From NCBI GenBank assembly GCA_027482185.1, contig JAIXWF010000015.1, positions 434,001 to 498,000 on the forward strand: a DNA stretch of 64,000 nucleotides, written 5' to 3'. A program made the position numbers and the translations under genes. The notes beneath the pieces are model-generated. The model was not told the DNA's origin. It ran no database searches and worked only from the letters and a program-made list of their open reading frames with translations. Shown in pieces: positions 49,941 to 58,586 of this stretch. How positions within the stretch are numbered: the stretch's first letter is position 1; each line of letters starts with the position of its first letter. The stretch is from Opitutaceae bacterium (GTDB lineage Bacteria > Verrucomicrobiota > Verrucomicrobiia > Opitutales > Opitutaceae).

Positions 49941-50030
49941 CCAACTCCGGTCTCCCCCGTCCGGTCTCCGGTTTCCGAACTCCGGTTTCCGGTTTCGAAA
50001 TTCCGGTTTCCGAACTCCGGTTTTCAAACC
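49941..50030. repeat. CGGTTTC/CGGTCTC heptamers
   Basis: About ten degenerate units such as CCGGTCT, CCGGTTT, CCGAACT and CGAAATT in a row. The TGA stop of the MATE gene (50024-50026, minus strand) lies in the last unit. Confidence 0.82.
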
Positions 50031-51358
50031 GCCGTCCGCCGCGCGTACCGCACGCTCAGGAAAATCGCCGCGAAGGTCAGGCCGCCCGCGATCCCGATCC
50101 AGATGCCGACCGCGCCGAGCGGACCGGCGATGCCGAGCCCGTACCCGAGCGGCAACGCGATCAGCCAGTAGGCCACCAGCGTGATCGTGACCGGTACTTT
50201 GTTGTCGGATACGCCGCGCAGCGCCGACGCCGCGATCACCTGCACGCCGTCGACCAGCTGGAACAGCGCCGCCACCGCCAGCAGCTGCACCGCCAGCGCG
50301 ATCACGGCCGCGTCCGTCACGAACCAGCCCGCGATCGGCCGGCCCGCCAGCCAGAAGGCCAGCGCGAACGCGCCCATCACGCCGAACCCCAGCCCCATCG
50401 CCCCGAACGCGATCGGCTGCAGGCGGGCGCGCTCGCCCGCGCCCACCGCGCGGCTCACGCGCATGCCCACCGCGATCGAAAGCCCGAGCGGGAACATGAA
50501 GGCCAGCGACGCGCAGCTGATCGCGATCTGGTGCGCCGCCAGCGGCACCGCCCCGAGCCAGCCGACCATAATGCCGGAAAACGCGAACGCCGTGGATTCG
50601 AACAGCAGCATCCCGGAGGCCGGCACGCCGATCCGCAGCATTTCGCGCCAGCGCGCCCGTTCGTAATTCCCCAGCCAACGCTGCGGCCAAGCCGCGCGCA
50701 CCTTGGGATCCCGCCGCAGCCACAGCGCGATCACGACCAGGGCCGCCAGCCGCGACAGAAACGTCGCCAACCCCGCGCCCGTCAGCCCGAGGGCCGGCGC
50801 GCCGAGATTGCCGTAGATAAAGATCCAGTTGAGCCCGGCATTGAGCCCGACGCACGCGAGCATGATCGCCATCGGCGCCCACGGATGGCCCATCGCCTCC
50901 GCGAATTGCCGCAACGCAAGATAGGCCAGCACCGGCGGGATCGACGCCGCCAGCCACAGCGCGAACGGCGTCACGATCGCCAGCACCTCCGGCGGCTGCC
51001 CGAACCGGTGGAACTGCGTGCTCAGGGCCGCCATCGCGAGCATCTCCGCCACGCCGAAGGCCACCGCCAGCACCAACCCGTGCCGCAGAAACTCCCCGGC
51101 CTCGCGCAACTCGCCGGCGCCGCGCGCCCGCGAAACCAAAATCGACACCGGCACCATCAGCCCGATGCCCAGCACGTAAAAGATGCCGAATACATGCCCG
51201 CCGAACGCCGAAGCCGCCAGCGGCACCGCGCCGACTTGCCCGATCATCACGCTGTCCGTCACGCCCATCAGCATCTGGCTGACCTGCCCGACGATGATCG
51301 GCAGGGCCAACGCCAGCGTCGGCCGAATCTCGGCGCGGTAACTTTGGAGGCGGGACAT
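50024..51358 (-). CDS. MATE-family multidrug/toxin efflux transporter
   Basis: 444 residues from ATG 51358; the longer upstream frame overlaps the next plus-strand gene and is not used. Twelve predicted transmembrane helices with MATE landmarks: LALPIIVGQVSQMLMGVTDS, VMIGQVGAVPLAASAFGGHV, GIGVPASGMLLFESTAFAFS and the second-half repeat AVPLAAHQIAISCASLAFMF. NorM-like, sodium- or proton-coupled drug export is likely. Divergent from the small protein at 51504. The final codons are in a heptamer array. Confidence 0.92.
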   Translation of the reverse strand: MSRLQSYRAEIRPTLALALPIIVGQVSQMLMGVTDSVMIGQVGAVPLAASAFGGHVFGIFYVLGIGLMVPVSILVSRARGAGELREAGEFLRHGLVLAVAFGVAEMLAMAALSTQFHRFGQPPEVLAIVTPFALWLAASIPPVLAYLALRQFAEAMGHPWAPMAIMLACVGLNAGLNWIFIYGNLGAPALGLTGAGLATFLSRLAALVVIALWLRRDPKVRAAWPQRWLGNYERARWREMLRIGVPASGMLLFESTAFAFSGIMVGWLGAVPLAAHQIAISCASLAFMFPLGLSIAVGMRVSRAVGAGERARLQPIAFGAMGLGFGVMGAFALAFWLAGRPIAGWFVTDAAVIALAVQLLAVAALFQLVDGVQVIAASALRGVSDNKVPVTITLVAYWLIALPLGYGLGIAGPLGAVGIWIGIAGGLTFAAIFLSVRYARRTAV

Positions 51359-51503
51359 ACGCGCGCAGTCTTCGCCAGCCGCGGCGCGAAGCCACGCCAA
51401 AGCGGCCGGCGCCCGGTACAGCCGCCGCGAAAAACATCCGCCTCCGGCCGCGCGGGAACCTGCATTGCGCTGCCCGGTTTCGCCGCCACAGTACGCCGTC
51501 CCC

Positions 51504-51920
51504 ATGAAAACCCGCCTGCTCGTTGTGGCCGTGATCCTCGCCGCCGGCGTCGCGTTTTACCTCACCACCATCCGGCCGATGCTGCTGCCGGCTCCGCCGC
51601 GGATCAGCCCGCGTCTGCTCAAGACCCTGCGTCCGCCGGAAGTCGAACCACCCGCGGTCGCGTTGCCCGCGCCCAAGGTCGAGGTGCCGACGCTCACGCC
51701 GCCGCCGCTCGCCGCCAAACCCGCGGCCGCTTCGGCCGATCCGCTCCGGCCCATCCCCATGGAAGTGCCGATCCAGCCCGCGACCACGATCGATTTCTCC
51801 ACCGGCGCCCCGATCATCAAGACGCAGGGCGAAGATCAGGTTGCGTTGGAAAAGGCGCTGAAGGAAATGGCCGAAGCGACCAAGAACACGACTTTCCCTG
51901 CGACGCCCCCGAAGCCCTGA
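51504..51920 (+). CDS. Small membrane-anchored Pro-rich protein
   Basis: 138 residues from ATG 51504. One N-terminal hydrophobic helix (LLVVAVILAAGVAFYLTTIR) anchors a Pro/Ala-rich, probably extended region (PRISPRLLKTLRPPEVEPPA, then VEVPTLTPPPLAAKPAAA) and a short helical end (EDQVALEKALKEMAEATKN). The shape resembles a periplasmic linker or TonB-like arm, but no TonB C-terminal domain is present. I do not recognise the family. Ends at a terminator-like hairpin shared with the next, convergent gene. Confidence 0.65.
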   Translation: MKTRLLVVAVILAAGVAFYLTTIRPMLLPAPPRISPRLLKTLRPPEVEPPAVALPAPKVEVPTLTPPPLAAKPAAASADPLRPIPMEVPIQPATTIDFSTGAPIIKTQGEDQVALEKALKEMAEATKNTTFPATPPKP

Positions 51921-51929
51921 ACCGGGCGC

Positions 51930-51960
51930 AAAAAAACCCGGCCCCTCGCGGGACCGGGTT
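51930..51960 (-). terminator. Terminator between convergent genes
   Basis: Stem AACCCGGCCC (51935-51944) with GGGACCGGGTT (51950-51960), one bulged A. On the minus strand it is followed by seven T residues (51936-51930), so it mainly serves the CTERM gene at 51980. Confidence 0.82.
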
Positions 51961-51979
51961 GGAAAATCCGGCGAACAAA

Positions 51980-52684
51980 TCAGGCGCGACGACGCAGGCG
52001 CAGGCCGACCAAACCCACCAAGCCGAGACCGATGAGCAGGGAGGTCGAAGCCGCATCCGGCACCGCGGTGCCGCCCGTGCCGACCACAACCTGCATCCCC
52101 ACGCTGGCCAGGCGCGTGCCGTTGACGCCGGCGCCCGAAGCCACGGCGTAGAGATCATAATTGTAGGTGGCGTTGAGGAACGGATTGAGGCCGATGAAAA
52201 CGATGTTCTGGGAGTTCTGGGCGATCGTGTTCGAACCGATGAAATTCACCGCCGGACCCTCGAGTCCCTGGCCGTTGGCCGTGGCTCCCGTGCCGTACGA
52301 ATTGTCGCCGAACGCCGCCAGCGGATTGATCGTGGTGAAGGAGACGTTGAGCGCCGGATTGGTGTCGATGCTCAGGTAATAGTCGTAGGCGCTCAGCATG
52401 GACGCACCGCTGTTGATCGAGAACTCGTAGTTCCAGATCGCGCGGTTGTTCGCCGGCGGAACCACGCCCGTCGCGAAGGAATAAACCCCGTTCACATTCG
52501 GCGTCGCACCGGTCGTGCGATTCTTCGCCCGCAGCCCGAGCGTGAGGCCGGAACCGGAATCCGTCGTCCAACCGCCGTTCGGATTGCCGGTGCCGTAGAT
52601 CGCCGTGATGTTCTGATTGTACAGGTCGGCGAAAGCCAAGGGAGAGACGGCCGTGCAAACGAAAGCGAGGAGGAGTTTTTTCAT
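51980..52684 (-). CDS. Secreted protein with VPDSG-CTERM-like sorting tail
   Basis: 234 residues from ATG 52684. Signal peptide MKKLLLAFVCTAVSPLAFA. The body is Asn/Gly/Thr-rich (NITAIYGTGNPNGGWTTDSG, FTTINPLAAFGDNSYGTGAT). The tail VPDAASTSLLIGLGLVGLVG plus RLRRRA matches the VPDSG-CTERM arrangement of Verrucomicrobia. Surface sorting by an exosortase elsewhere in the genome is expected. Ligand unknown. An AT-rich palindrome lies 84 bases upstream. Confidence 0.82.
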   Translation of the reverse strand: MKKLLLAFVCTAVSPLAFADLYNQNITAIYGTGNPNGGWTTDSGSGLTLGLRAKNRTTGATPNVNGVYSFATGVVPPANNRAIWNYEFSINSGASMLSAYDYYLSIDTNPALNVSFTTINPLAAFGDNSYGTGATANGQGLEGPAVNFIGSNTIAQNSQNIVFIGLNPFLNATYNYDLYAVASGAGVNGTRLASVGMQVVVGTGGTAVPDAASTSLLIGLGLVGLVGLRLRRRA

Positions 52685-52767
52685 ACCCTGCCCCGATAGC
52701 AATCCACGGGCCCAGCACCCCGTCCGTTTGCACCTACTTGACAGCCCCATGCCGACCAAGCGGTTGC

Positions 52768-52780
52768 GAATATCATATTC
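52768..52780. promoter_or_regulatory. GAATAT-C-ATATTC palindrome in an AT-rich patch
   Basis: A perfect 6+1+6 palindrome in the only clearly AT-rich stretch of this region, 84 bases upstream of the CTERM gene start (minus strand). The minus strand contains TATGAT, a possible -10 box. It may be a regulator site or part of the promoter. Confidence 0.4.
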
Positions 52781-52890
52781 TTGCATTAACCGACTTCGCC
52801 GCGGGCACGCGCCGAAATCTGTAAAGAAAGCCGACGCACTCAGCCGCCGAGGCGACGCCTTGCCGAACTCTCACCCCCCGGAGCCGGCCC

Positions 52891-53745
52891 TCACTTCCGA
52901 CCCGTCAACATATCCTCCATCAGCGCCAGCGCCGTGGCCTCGGTGATCTCCTGCGCGCCGAACTGCTTTGCGACGCGGCCCGCCTGCGGGCCCTTGCCGA
53001 TCACATCGCTCGCGGCGGCCTGGCCGATGATCGCGGCATCCTTCAGCCGGATCGCCGTCGCTTGGATATCCGGCACCGGCACCGCCGTGTCGCCCGACAC
53101 TTCGGGAATCGTCAGGCTCCGGCTGGAAATCAGAATCTCGATCGCGATGTCGGCGATGTTGGCCAGCGCCTGCCGGTCTTTCGCGGCGCTCTCGCCGACC
53201 AGATGGGCCCCGGCGGTTTCGGGCAGCAGCGATGCCGCGACGGCTTGGTCCGCGAGCTGCGCGCCGGCATGCCGGAACGCGCGGCCGAAGAGGCGCTCGA
53301 TTTCGCGCACCGTCTGCTGGTCCGCCAACGTCGGCGCGGCCGTTTCCTTGGCTTTGTAGGTGTTCGTGCCGCTCGTCTTGAGCTGCTCGTTCGTCTTTTC
53401 GAATTGCTCGACGCGTTCCGCCAATTTCATCCCGCCGGCCGTGTCGACGAGCGCACGATTCACGTAGAACACGATCCGCGGCGCGGGCTGCGCCTGATAG
53501 ACTTTGCGGAATTTTTCCACGATCCCCTCGGCCGTCTGCTTCGCCACCAACGTGGCCGCATCCGGTCCGTAAACCCGCTGCTGCGCCTGCGCGCGCTCGC
53601 CGGGATACAGCTCGGTCGTTTGCGGCCGCGGCAAACTCTGGACCAAGGGCGGCGGCGTCGGTGTTTCGACCGTGCCGGCGGTCTGCGCCACCAGCGGAAC
53701 GACGAACGCGAGGGCCAACGGTGCGAGCAAGACGGAGCGGTGCAT
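52891..53745 (-). CDS. Exported protein of the LpoB-linked cluster, unknown function
   Basis: 284 residues from ATG 53745. Signal peptide LLAPLALAFVVPLVAQTAGT. The mature part has RVYGPDAATLVAKQTAEGIV, RIVFYVNRALVDTAGGMKLA and AGAHLVGESAAKDRQALANI, the last followed by ADIAIEILISSRSLTIPE. It recalls periplasmic CsgG/LpoB-like repeats but I cannot name it. It is the last gene of the cluster lpoB-COG3014-ycfL-like-this, all minus strand with small gaps, so a shared envelope role is likely. Confidence 0.7.
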   Translation of the reverse strand: MHRSVLLAPLALAFVVPLVAQTAGTVETPTPPPLVQSLPRPQTTELYPGERAQAQQRVYGPDAATLVAKQTAEGIVEKFRKVYQAQPAPRIVFYVNRALVDTAGGMKLAERVEQFEKTNEQLKTSGTNTYKAKETAAPTLADQQTVREIERLFGRAFRHAGAQLADQAVAASLLPETAGAHLVGESAAKDRQALANIADIAIEILISSRSLTIPEVSGDTAVPVPDIQATAIRLKDAAIIGQAAASDVIGKGPQAGRVAKQFGAQEITEATALALMEDMLTGRK

Positions 53746-53789
53746 GGCGAGCGGGGGATTGAAGGTTGGGAATTCGGAAAACGCCGCGT

Positions 53790-54233
53790 TCAGCGCGCCT
53801 GGCGGACGCGGATCGTGTACTTCTTGGCCGCCGCGTTCATCGCGGTGAAACGCACGGCCTCGGTCGCGCTCTCGGACAGGATCAGGTTCTGCCACGGCGT
53901 TTCGTCGCCGGTCGAGAAGCCCTGCTCGTCCTTGAACACGCAGCTGATCTGGACCTGGATCCGCCGGCTTTCGCGGTTCTTCACGTTGGCCACCACCTCG
54001 AGTCGGCCGTCCGCCAGCGTCATCTGCTGCAGGCCCGTGCACGTCACGGAATTCTGAGCCGGCTGGTCGAGCAGCACGAAGCGCTCGGTGTTCTCGAGCG
54101 TGAATTTGGTCGTGTCGAGCGGCGCAAAGGGACCGGGCTCGCTCACGCAGCCCGCGGTCAACGCGAGCGCGGCGACGGCGGCAACAACACCAAGACGGCC
54201 CGGAAGCGGGCGCAGGACGGACGGGGAGTTCAT
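53790..54233 (-). CDS. YcfL-like (DUF1425) lipoprotein
   Basis: 147 residues. Lipobox LTAGC (Cys29) and a beta-sandwich with FVLLDQPAQNSVTCTGLQQM, LADGRLEVVANVKNRESRRI and VQISCVFKDEQGFSTGDETP, ending KYTIRVRQAR. This is the pattern of YcfL/DUF1425, which in E. coli is encoded next to lpoB. It lies 44 bases after the previous cluster gene's start region and 36 bases from the COG3014-like gene. Confidence 0.82.
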   Translation of the reverse strand: MNSPSVLRPLPGRLGVVAAVAALALTAGCVSEPGPFAPLDTTKFTLENTERFVLLDQPAQNSVTCTGLQQMTLADGRLEVVANVKNRESRRIQVQISCVFKDEQGFSTGDETPWQNLILSESATEAVRFTAMNAAAKKYTIRVRQAR

Positions 54234-54269
54234 AGGATCGGCACGGCGGGTGAAGGCTAGGACTTGGGT

Positions 54270-55532
54270 TCAGCGCTTTAGTTCGCTCAAAAAAACGACG
54301 GCGTCGCGGCCGTCGGCCGGGACGGAAATCGTCACGGTTTGCGAGCGGCTCGCGAGGATCTGCCCTTCGCGGTCGAGAAACTCGAGGCGGCCGCGGTGTT
54401 CGCCCGGCGGCAATTTCACCGCGGCAAAACTCAGGCGTTGCGGGAGGTTGTCCCATTGCCGCGTGTCGGCCTGCGTCTGCGTCGCCGCCGCCGCGACCTT
54501 CGAAATGAGGCCGATGATCCCGAGGCCGATCGCCGCCGCCTCGGCGTCGTCGCCGTCCTTGCCGCGGCGTTCGCGGCGCCGCGCCTGCTCGCTCGCGATC
54601 ACGGCCCCGGCGAGCGCCACGTCGCCCGCCGTATCGGCGCCGGCTTTGAAATACGCTTTGTTGCCGAGGATGTGGTCCATCACGCGGCCGCCGCGCGTCG
54701 CCGCCTGGAAACCGAGATCGTCGTAGGCCGGCAACGGCACGATCGTGCGCCCTTCGTCGAGGAGCAGGCGCGCCGAACGGCTCGGCGAATCCTGCGTCTG
54801 AAATCTGAGTTTCTCGCCGTACTCGCCCGCCGCGATCTTGCGCGGCCCGTAGCCGAATTCCGCAAACACGAGCACATTCGCCGCCGGATCGTAGGCCGGC
54901 AGCGGCTTCGCCTCGCCCGCCCGGGCCTGCGCCCGCGCCCACGCGTCGGCGCCGTCGGCCTGCAGCTTCACGGACGCGAATCCGTCCAGGTAATCGAGCA
55001 GCACGTAGTCGGCGCTGTAGCCGTTCTGCCCGGGATCGCTGTCGATCACCTGCCCGGAACGGAAACACGCGCGCGCGTTGTCGGGCTGGCCGTCGCGCCA
55101 ATAGAGAATGCCGCGGTAATAATACGCCATCACCCGCTCGTACGGTTCGCCGACGAAGGGCTTCGTGCTCTCGGCCGCGAAGAGCCCGCGCGCCCGCGCC
55201 GCCTCCGCGTCGTTCGTGATGATGCCGCCGATGCGCAGAATCGCATCGTCGAGCCGCGTCTTGGCCTCGTCGAAATTCCCCGCGCGCAACGCCGTCGCCG
55301 CCTGGCGGTAGTTCACGAGCACACGGTTGCGTTCCGGCACCGCGGGTTCGCCGCGGTCCGCCGCCGTGCCTTGCCGGGCCGGACCGGAGCGCGCGCGGTC
55401 CGCCGCGACTTCGTCGGGCAGCGTCGCGCAGCCGCCCAGCAGCAGCGCGCCGGCCAACGGCAAAAAAACCGCCGCGCGCCGGCGGCGGTCGGCAGCGGCG
55501 CCGGAGCGCCGCGGTGTCGCCGGCGCGTTCAC
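54270..55532 (-). CDS. COG3014-like lipoprotein
   Basis: 420 residues from a GTG start. Lipobox LLLGGC (Cys35). The mature protein contains TPR-like helices (ALRAGNFDEAKTRLDDAILR, VMAYYYRGILYWRDGQPDNA) and a beta-rich C-terminal half (SFAAVKLPPGEHRGRLEFLD). It resembles the COG3014 family found beside lpoB and ycfL in many Gram-negative genomes. Its start overlaps the lpoB stop (GTGA), so translation is coupled. Confidence 0.78.
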   Translation of the reverse strand: MNAPATPRRSGAAADRRRRAAVFLPLAGALLLGGCATLPDEVAADRARSGPARQGTAADRGEPAVPERNRVLVNYRQAATALRAGNFDEAKTRLDDAILRIGGIITNDAEAARARGLFAAESTKPFVGEPYERVMAYYYRGILYWRDGQPDNARACFRSGQVIDSDPGQNGYSADYVLLDYLDGFASVKLQADGADAWARAQARAGEAKPLPAYDPAANVLVFAEFGYGPRKIAAGEYGEKLRFQTQDSPSRSARLLLDEGRTIVPLPAYDDLGFQAATRGGRVMDHILGNKAYFKAGADTAGDVALAGAVIASEQARRRERRGKDGDDAEAAAIGLGIIGLISKVAAAATQTQADTRQWDNLPQRLSFAAVKLPPGEHRGRLEFLDREGQILASRSQTVTISVPADGRDAVVFLSELKR

Positions 55533-56161
55533 CGGTAGGCCGCGTCCTCGAGCCCCTGCTTCTTGATCTCGGCGGAGTCCTCCCAGACAATCCGGCTGGT
55601 GCGCGCGTCCGTCAGGCGGAAGCTGTAGAGCACGTAGTCGCTCGTGCCCTGCGAGGTGCGCGTGGTCATGCCGTCGAGCTTGCCGGTCAGGAAATAATCC
55701 GCGCCGCCGAATTCCACCGGCCGCGGATCGGCGCTGGCCGTGACTTGGCCGCTGCGCTTGAGCTCACGTTCGCGTTCCAAGGTCTTCATCATTTCACGGT
55801 CGAGGAAACTGACCTGGCCCATCGCCTTCGAGTTCAGCTGCGTGCGCAGCCGCGTGAGAAAGATGTCCTTGTTGATCGGGAAACGCGTGTTGTTGACCAC
55901 CGGCTCCAGCACGATGCTCGGCGGCACCTGCGCGCGGGCGATCTGCGGAATGCCCAGAATGCTGCGCGCCATCTTGTCGGTGACGGTCACCATGTCCTGC
56001 GACTCGATGCCGGTGCCCGCGACGAATCCGCGTTCATCCGGACGCATTTCGGTCACGGCGACGCCGGACGGATTCTTGACCCCGGCCGTGGTGGCGCAGC
56101 CGGAGAAAAACGCGGAGCCGGCCAAGAGGCCGGCCGCCAGGAGACGGGAAGTGGAGTTCAT
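55529..56161 (-). CDS. lpoB: LpoB-like penicillin-binding protein activator lipoprotein
   Basis: 210 residues from ATG 56161. Lipobox FFSGC (Cys22). Conserved body: VTVTDKMARSILGIPQIARA, SIVLEPVVNNTRFPINKDIF, LTRLRTQLNSKAMGQVSFLD and YFLTGKLDGMTTRTSQGTSD, YVLYSFRLTDARTSRIVWED. LpoB spans from the outer membrane to stimulate PBP1b-type peptidoglycan synthases. Family match is strong; whether it activates a PBP here is inferred. First of the four-gene lipoprotein cluster. Confidence 0.9.
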   Translation of the reverse strand: MNSTSRLLAAGLLAGSAFFSGCATTAGVKNPSGVAVTEMRPDERGFVAGTGIESQDMVTVTDKMARSILGIPQIARAQVPPSIVLEPVVNNTRFPINKDIFLTRLRTQLNSKAMGQVSFLDREMMKTLERERELKRSGQVTASADPRPVEFGGADYFLTGKLDGMTTRTSQGTSDYVLYSFRLTDARTSRIVWEDSAEIKKQGLEDAAYR

Positions 56162-56209
56162 GGAAAAACGGGAATGCGGTGCAGGCAATGAAGCCGGGAT
56201 CCGCCGGAA

Positions 56210-56231
56210 GTCGCGCCGTCGACGGCGCGAC
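56210..56231. other. Perfect 22-bp palindrome upstream of lpoB
   Basis: GTCGCGCCGTC joined directly to its complement, GACGGCGCGAC, with no spacer. It lies 48 bases before the lpoB start and 29 bases after the glycine-zipper gene's stop. It could be an operator or a transcript hairpin. Confidence 0.6.
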
Positions 56232-56260
56232 GGGGTCGCGAATTCACCCGGCCGGAAAAA

Positions 56261-56848
56261 TCAGCGGCCGAACAGCCCGTTGGCCGCGCTCATCGGCGTC
56301 GCCGGGGCATTGTAGTAGTTGTTGATAATCGTCACCTGCTGCGGCGCCGCCTGGGGCTGCACCGGCGCCGGCGCGCTGATCACCTGCGGCGCCGGGGTCG
56401 CATAGACGTAGTCCGTCGCATACTCGGGATAGGTGCGGTACAACGGATAGGAAAGACTGACGCCGAAACTGCTGCGACCGCCGTAGTAGCCCGGATAACC
56501 GCGGTGCCAGCCGCCATGGCGGGGACCGGAATAGTAGCCGTACCCGCGGCCGTAGGAGATATTCACCCGCGGTGCCGTGCGGTAAACGTATTCGCCGCGG
56601 TTGCTCGCCCGGGCGTAACCGCGGTCGTCGCGCGCGTCACCGATGATCTGGCCGAGCAGCAGGCCGGCGCCCGCACCGATCGCGGCGCCTTTCCAGCCGT
56701 TGTGCCGGAGATCGCCGCTGTTGTGGCCGATGATCGCGCCGGCAATCCCGCCGAGCACCGCGCCATCGACGGCCTCAGGCCGGAAGATCTGGGCCCGCGC
56801 GGGAGCGAGGGCGATCAAGGCAAGTCCGAGAGCTAACGTGGTTTTCAT
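56261..56848 (-). CDS. Glycine-zipper outer-membrane-type protein
   Basis: 195 residues from ATG 56848. Signal peptide [18 protein letters not shown], then a glycine zipper ([36 protein letters not shown]) and a Tyr/Gly-rich C-terminal part ([31 protein letters not shown]). Glycine-zipper (YMGG-like) proteins insert in the outer membrane or bind peptidoglycan. Function unknown. Next to the lpoB cluster on the same strand, 99 bases away. Confidence 0.8.
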   Translation of the reverse strand: MKTTLALGLALIALAPARAQIFRPEAVDGAVLGGIAGAIIGHNSGDLRHNGWKGAAIGAGAGLLLGQIIGDARDDRGYARASNRGEYVYRTAPRVNISYGRGYGYYSGPRHGGWHRGYPGYYGGRSSFGVSLSYPLYRTYPEYATDYVYATPAPQVISAPAPVQPQAAPQQVTIINNYYNAPATPMSAANGLFGR

Positions 56849-56995
56849 GGCAAAATGGGAAGTAGGCAGCGTGTCCGACACGGCGTTGTCCGCAAGGTTT
56901 CCGCGAAGCGGGCGATCGAACCGGCTTTCGGTTCGGCCGCGCCGGGCGACCCGCCGCAGGCTTGGCGGGCCGGCCCCGGTCGCCCACGCTGCGTC

Positions 56996-58501
56996 ATGCC
57001 CCGCCGTTACGTTCTCGCGCTCGACCAAGGCACCACCTCGAGCCGCGCCCTGGTCTTCGATCGCCTCGGCCGCATCCGCGGCGCCGCCCAAGAGGAGTTT
57101 GCCCAACACTTCCCGCAGCCCGGCTGGGTGGAGCACGACCCGGCCGATCTCTGGCAAACGATTCGCCGCACCGCCGTCGCCGCCGTGCGCCGGGCCGGCG
57201 CCCGCGGGACCGAAATAGCCGCGGTCGGCCTGACCAACCAACGCGAAACCACGTTGCTCTGGGATCGCCGCACCGGCCGGCCGCTCGCTCCCGCCATCGT
57301 CTGGCAGGACCGTCGCACGGCTCCGCTCTGCGCCCGCCTGCGCCAACGCGGACTCGAGCCCCTGTTTCGCCGCCACACCGGCCTGGTGCTCGATCCCTAC
57401 TTCTCCGGCACCAAACTGGCGTGGTTGCTCGACCACGTGCCCGGTGCGCGCCGCCGGGCGGCACGCGGCGAATTGGCCTTCGGCACCGTCGACACCTGGC
57501 TCCTTTGGCAACTCACCGGCGGACAATTGCACGCCACCGATGTCTCGAATGCGTCGCGCACCCTGCTGCTCAACCTGCGCACCGGCGACTGGGACGACCG
57601 TTTGCTCGCCGCTCTCCGCATCCCGCGCGCAGTCCTGCCCTCGATCCGGGCCAGCAGCGAAATCTACGGCGAAGTCACCGCGATTCCCGAATTGCGCGGC
57701 GCGCCCATCGGCGGCGTCGCCGGCGACCAACAGGCTGCACTCTTCGGCCAACGCTGTTTCGCCCCGGGCCTCGCCAAAAACACCTACGGCACCGGCTGCT
57801 TCCTCCTGCTCCACACCGGCGCCAAACCCGTCGTCTCGAAACACCGCCTGCTGACCACGGTGGCCTGGAAAATCGGCGCCACCGGCCCGCTCGAGTACGC
57901 GCTTGAGGGCGGCGTGTTCATCGGCGGCGCCGTGGTGCAGTGGCTACGCGACGGCCTCGGCCTGATCCGCGATTCCCGGGCCGTCGAGGCCCTCGCCGCC
58001 CGCGTGCCCGACAACGGCGGCGTTTACCTCGTCCCGGCCTTCGCCGGCTTGGGCGCACCGCATTGGGATGCCGACGCCCGCGGCGTCCTCGTCGGCCTGA
58101 CCCGCGGCTCGACCGCCGCCCACGTTGCCCGCGCGGCCCTCGAAAGCATCGCCTACCAAAGCGCGGATTTGCTCGCGGCCATGGAAGCCGATGCCGGCTT
58201 CAAGCTCCGCGAGCTGCGGGTCGACGGCGGCGCCACCGCCAACGCCGGCCTCATGCAGTTTCAGAGCGACCTGCTGCGTGTGCCCGTCGTGCGACCCGCC
58301 GTGACCGAAACCACCGCCCTCGGCGCCGCCTTTTTGGCCGGTCTCGCGGTCCGCTTCTGGCCGGATCGGCAGGCCCTCGCGTCCCTCGCCTCCGGCGACC
58401 GCGTCTTCCGGCCCGCCCGCGTCGACCCGGCCCTGCGCCGCGCTTACCGCCAGTGGCATCGGGCCGTGGCCCGCGCCAAGGCCTGGAACCGCCCCGAATA
58501 A
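56996..58501 (+). CDS. glpK: Glycerol kinase
   Basis: 501 residues, the standard length. FGGY-family motifs: [85 protein letters not shown] and [20 protein letters not shown]. It phosphorylates glycerol to glycerol 3-phosphate. ATG 56996; longer frames upstream overlap the glycine-zipper gene's promoter. No glpF or glpD adjacent, so glycerol uptake and oxidation are encoded elsewhere. Confidence 0.96.
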   Translation: MPRRYVLALDQGTTSSRALVFDRLGRIRGAAQEEFAQHFPQPGWVEHDPADLWQTIRRTAVAAVRRAGARGTEIAAVGLTNQRETTLLWDRRTGRPLAPAIVWQDRRTAPLCARLRQRGLEPLFRRHTGLVLDPYFSGTKLAWLLDHVPGARRRAARGELAFGTVDTWLLWQLTGGQLHATDVSNASRTLLLNLRTGDWDDRLLAALRIPRAVLPSIRASSEIYGEVTAIPELRGAPIGGVAGDQQAALFGQRCFAPGLAKNTYGTGCFLLLHTGAKPVVSKHRLLTTVAWKIGATGPLEYALEGGVFIGGAVVQWLRDGLGLIRDSRAVEALAARVPDNGGVYLVPAFAGLGAPHWDADARGVLVGLTRGSTAAHVARAALESIAYQSADLLAAMEADAGFKLRELRVDGGATANAGLMQFQSDLLRVPVVRPAVTETTALGAAFLAGLAVRFWPDRQALASLASGDRVFRPARVDPALRRAYRQWHRAVARAKAWNRPE

Positions 58502-58586
58502 GCGCGGTCGGGCCCGGCGGCAGGTCAAGTTTCGCGAGTTGTAACCGATCCGTTGCTACTTAGTGTCCGCGAGCCTCCGCGCCCAC

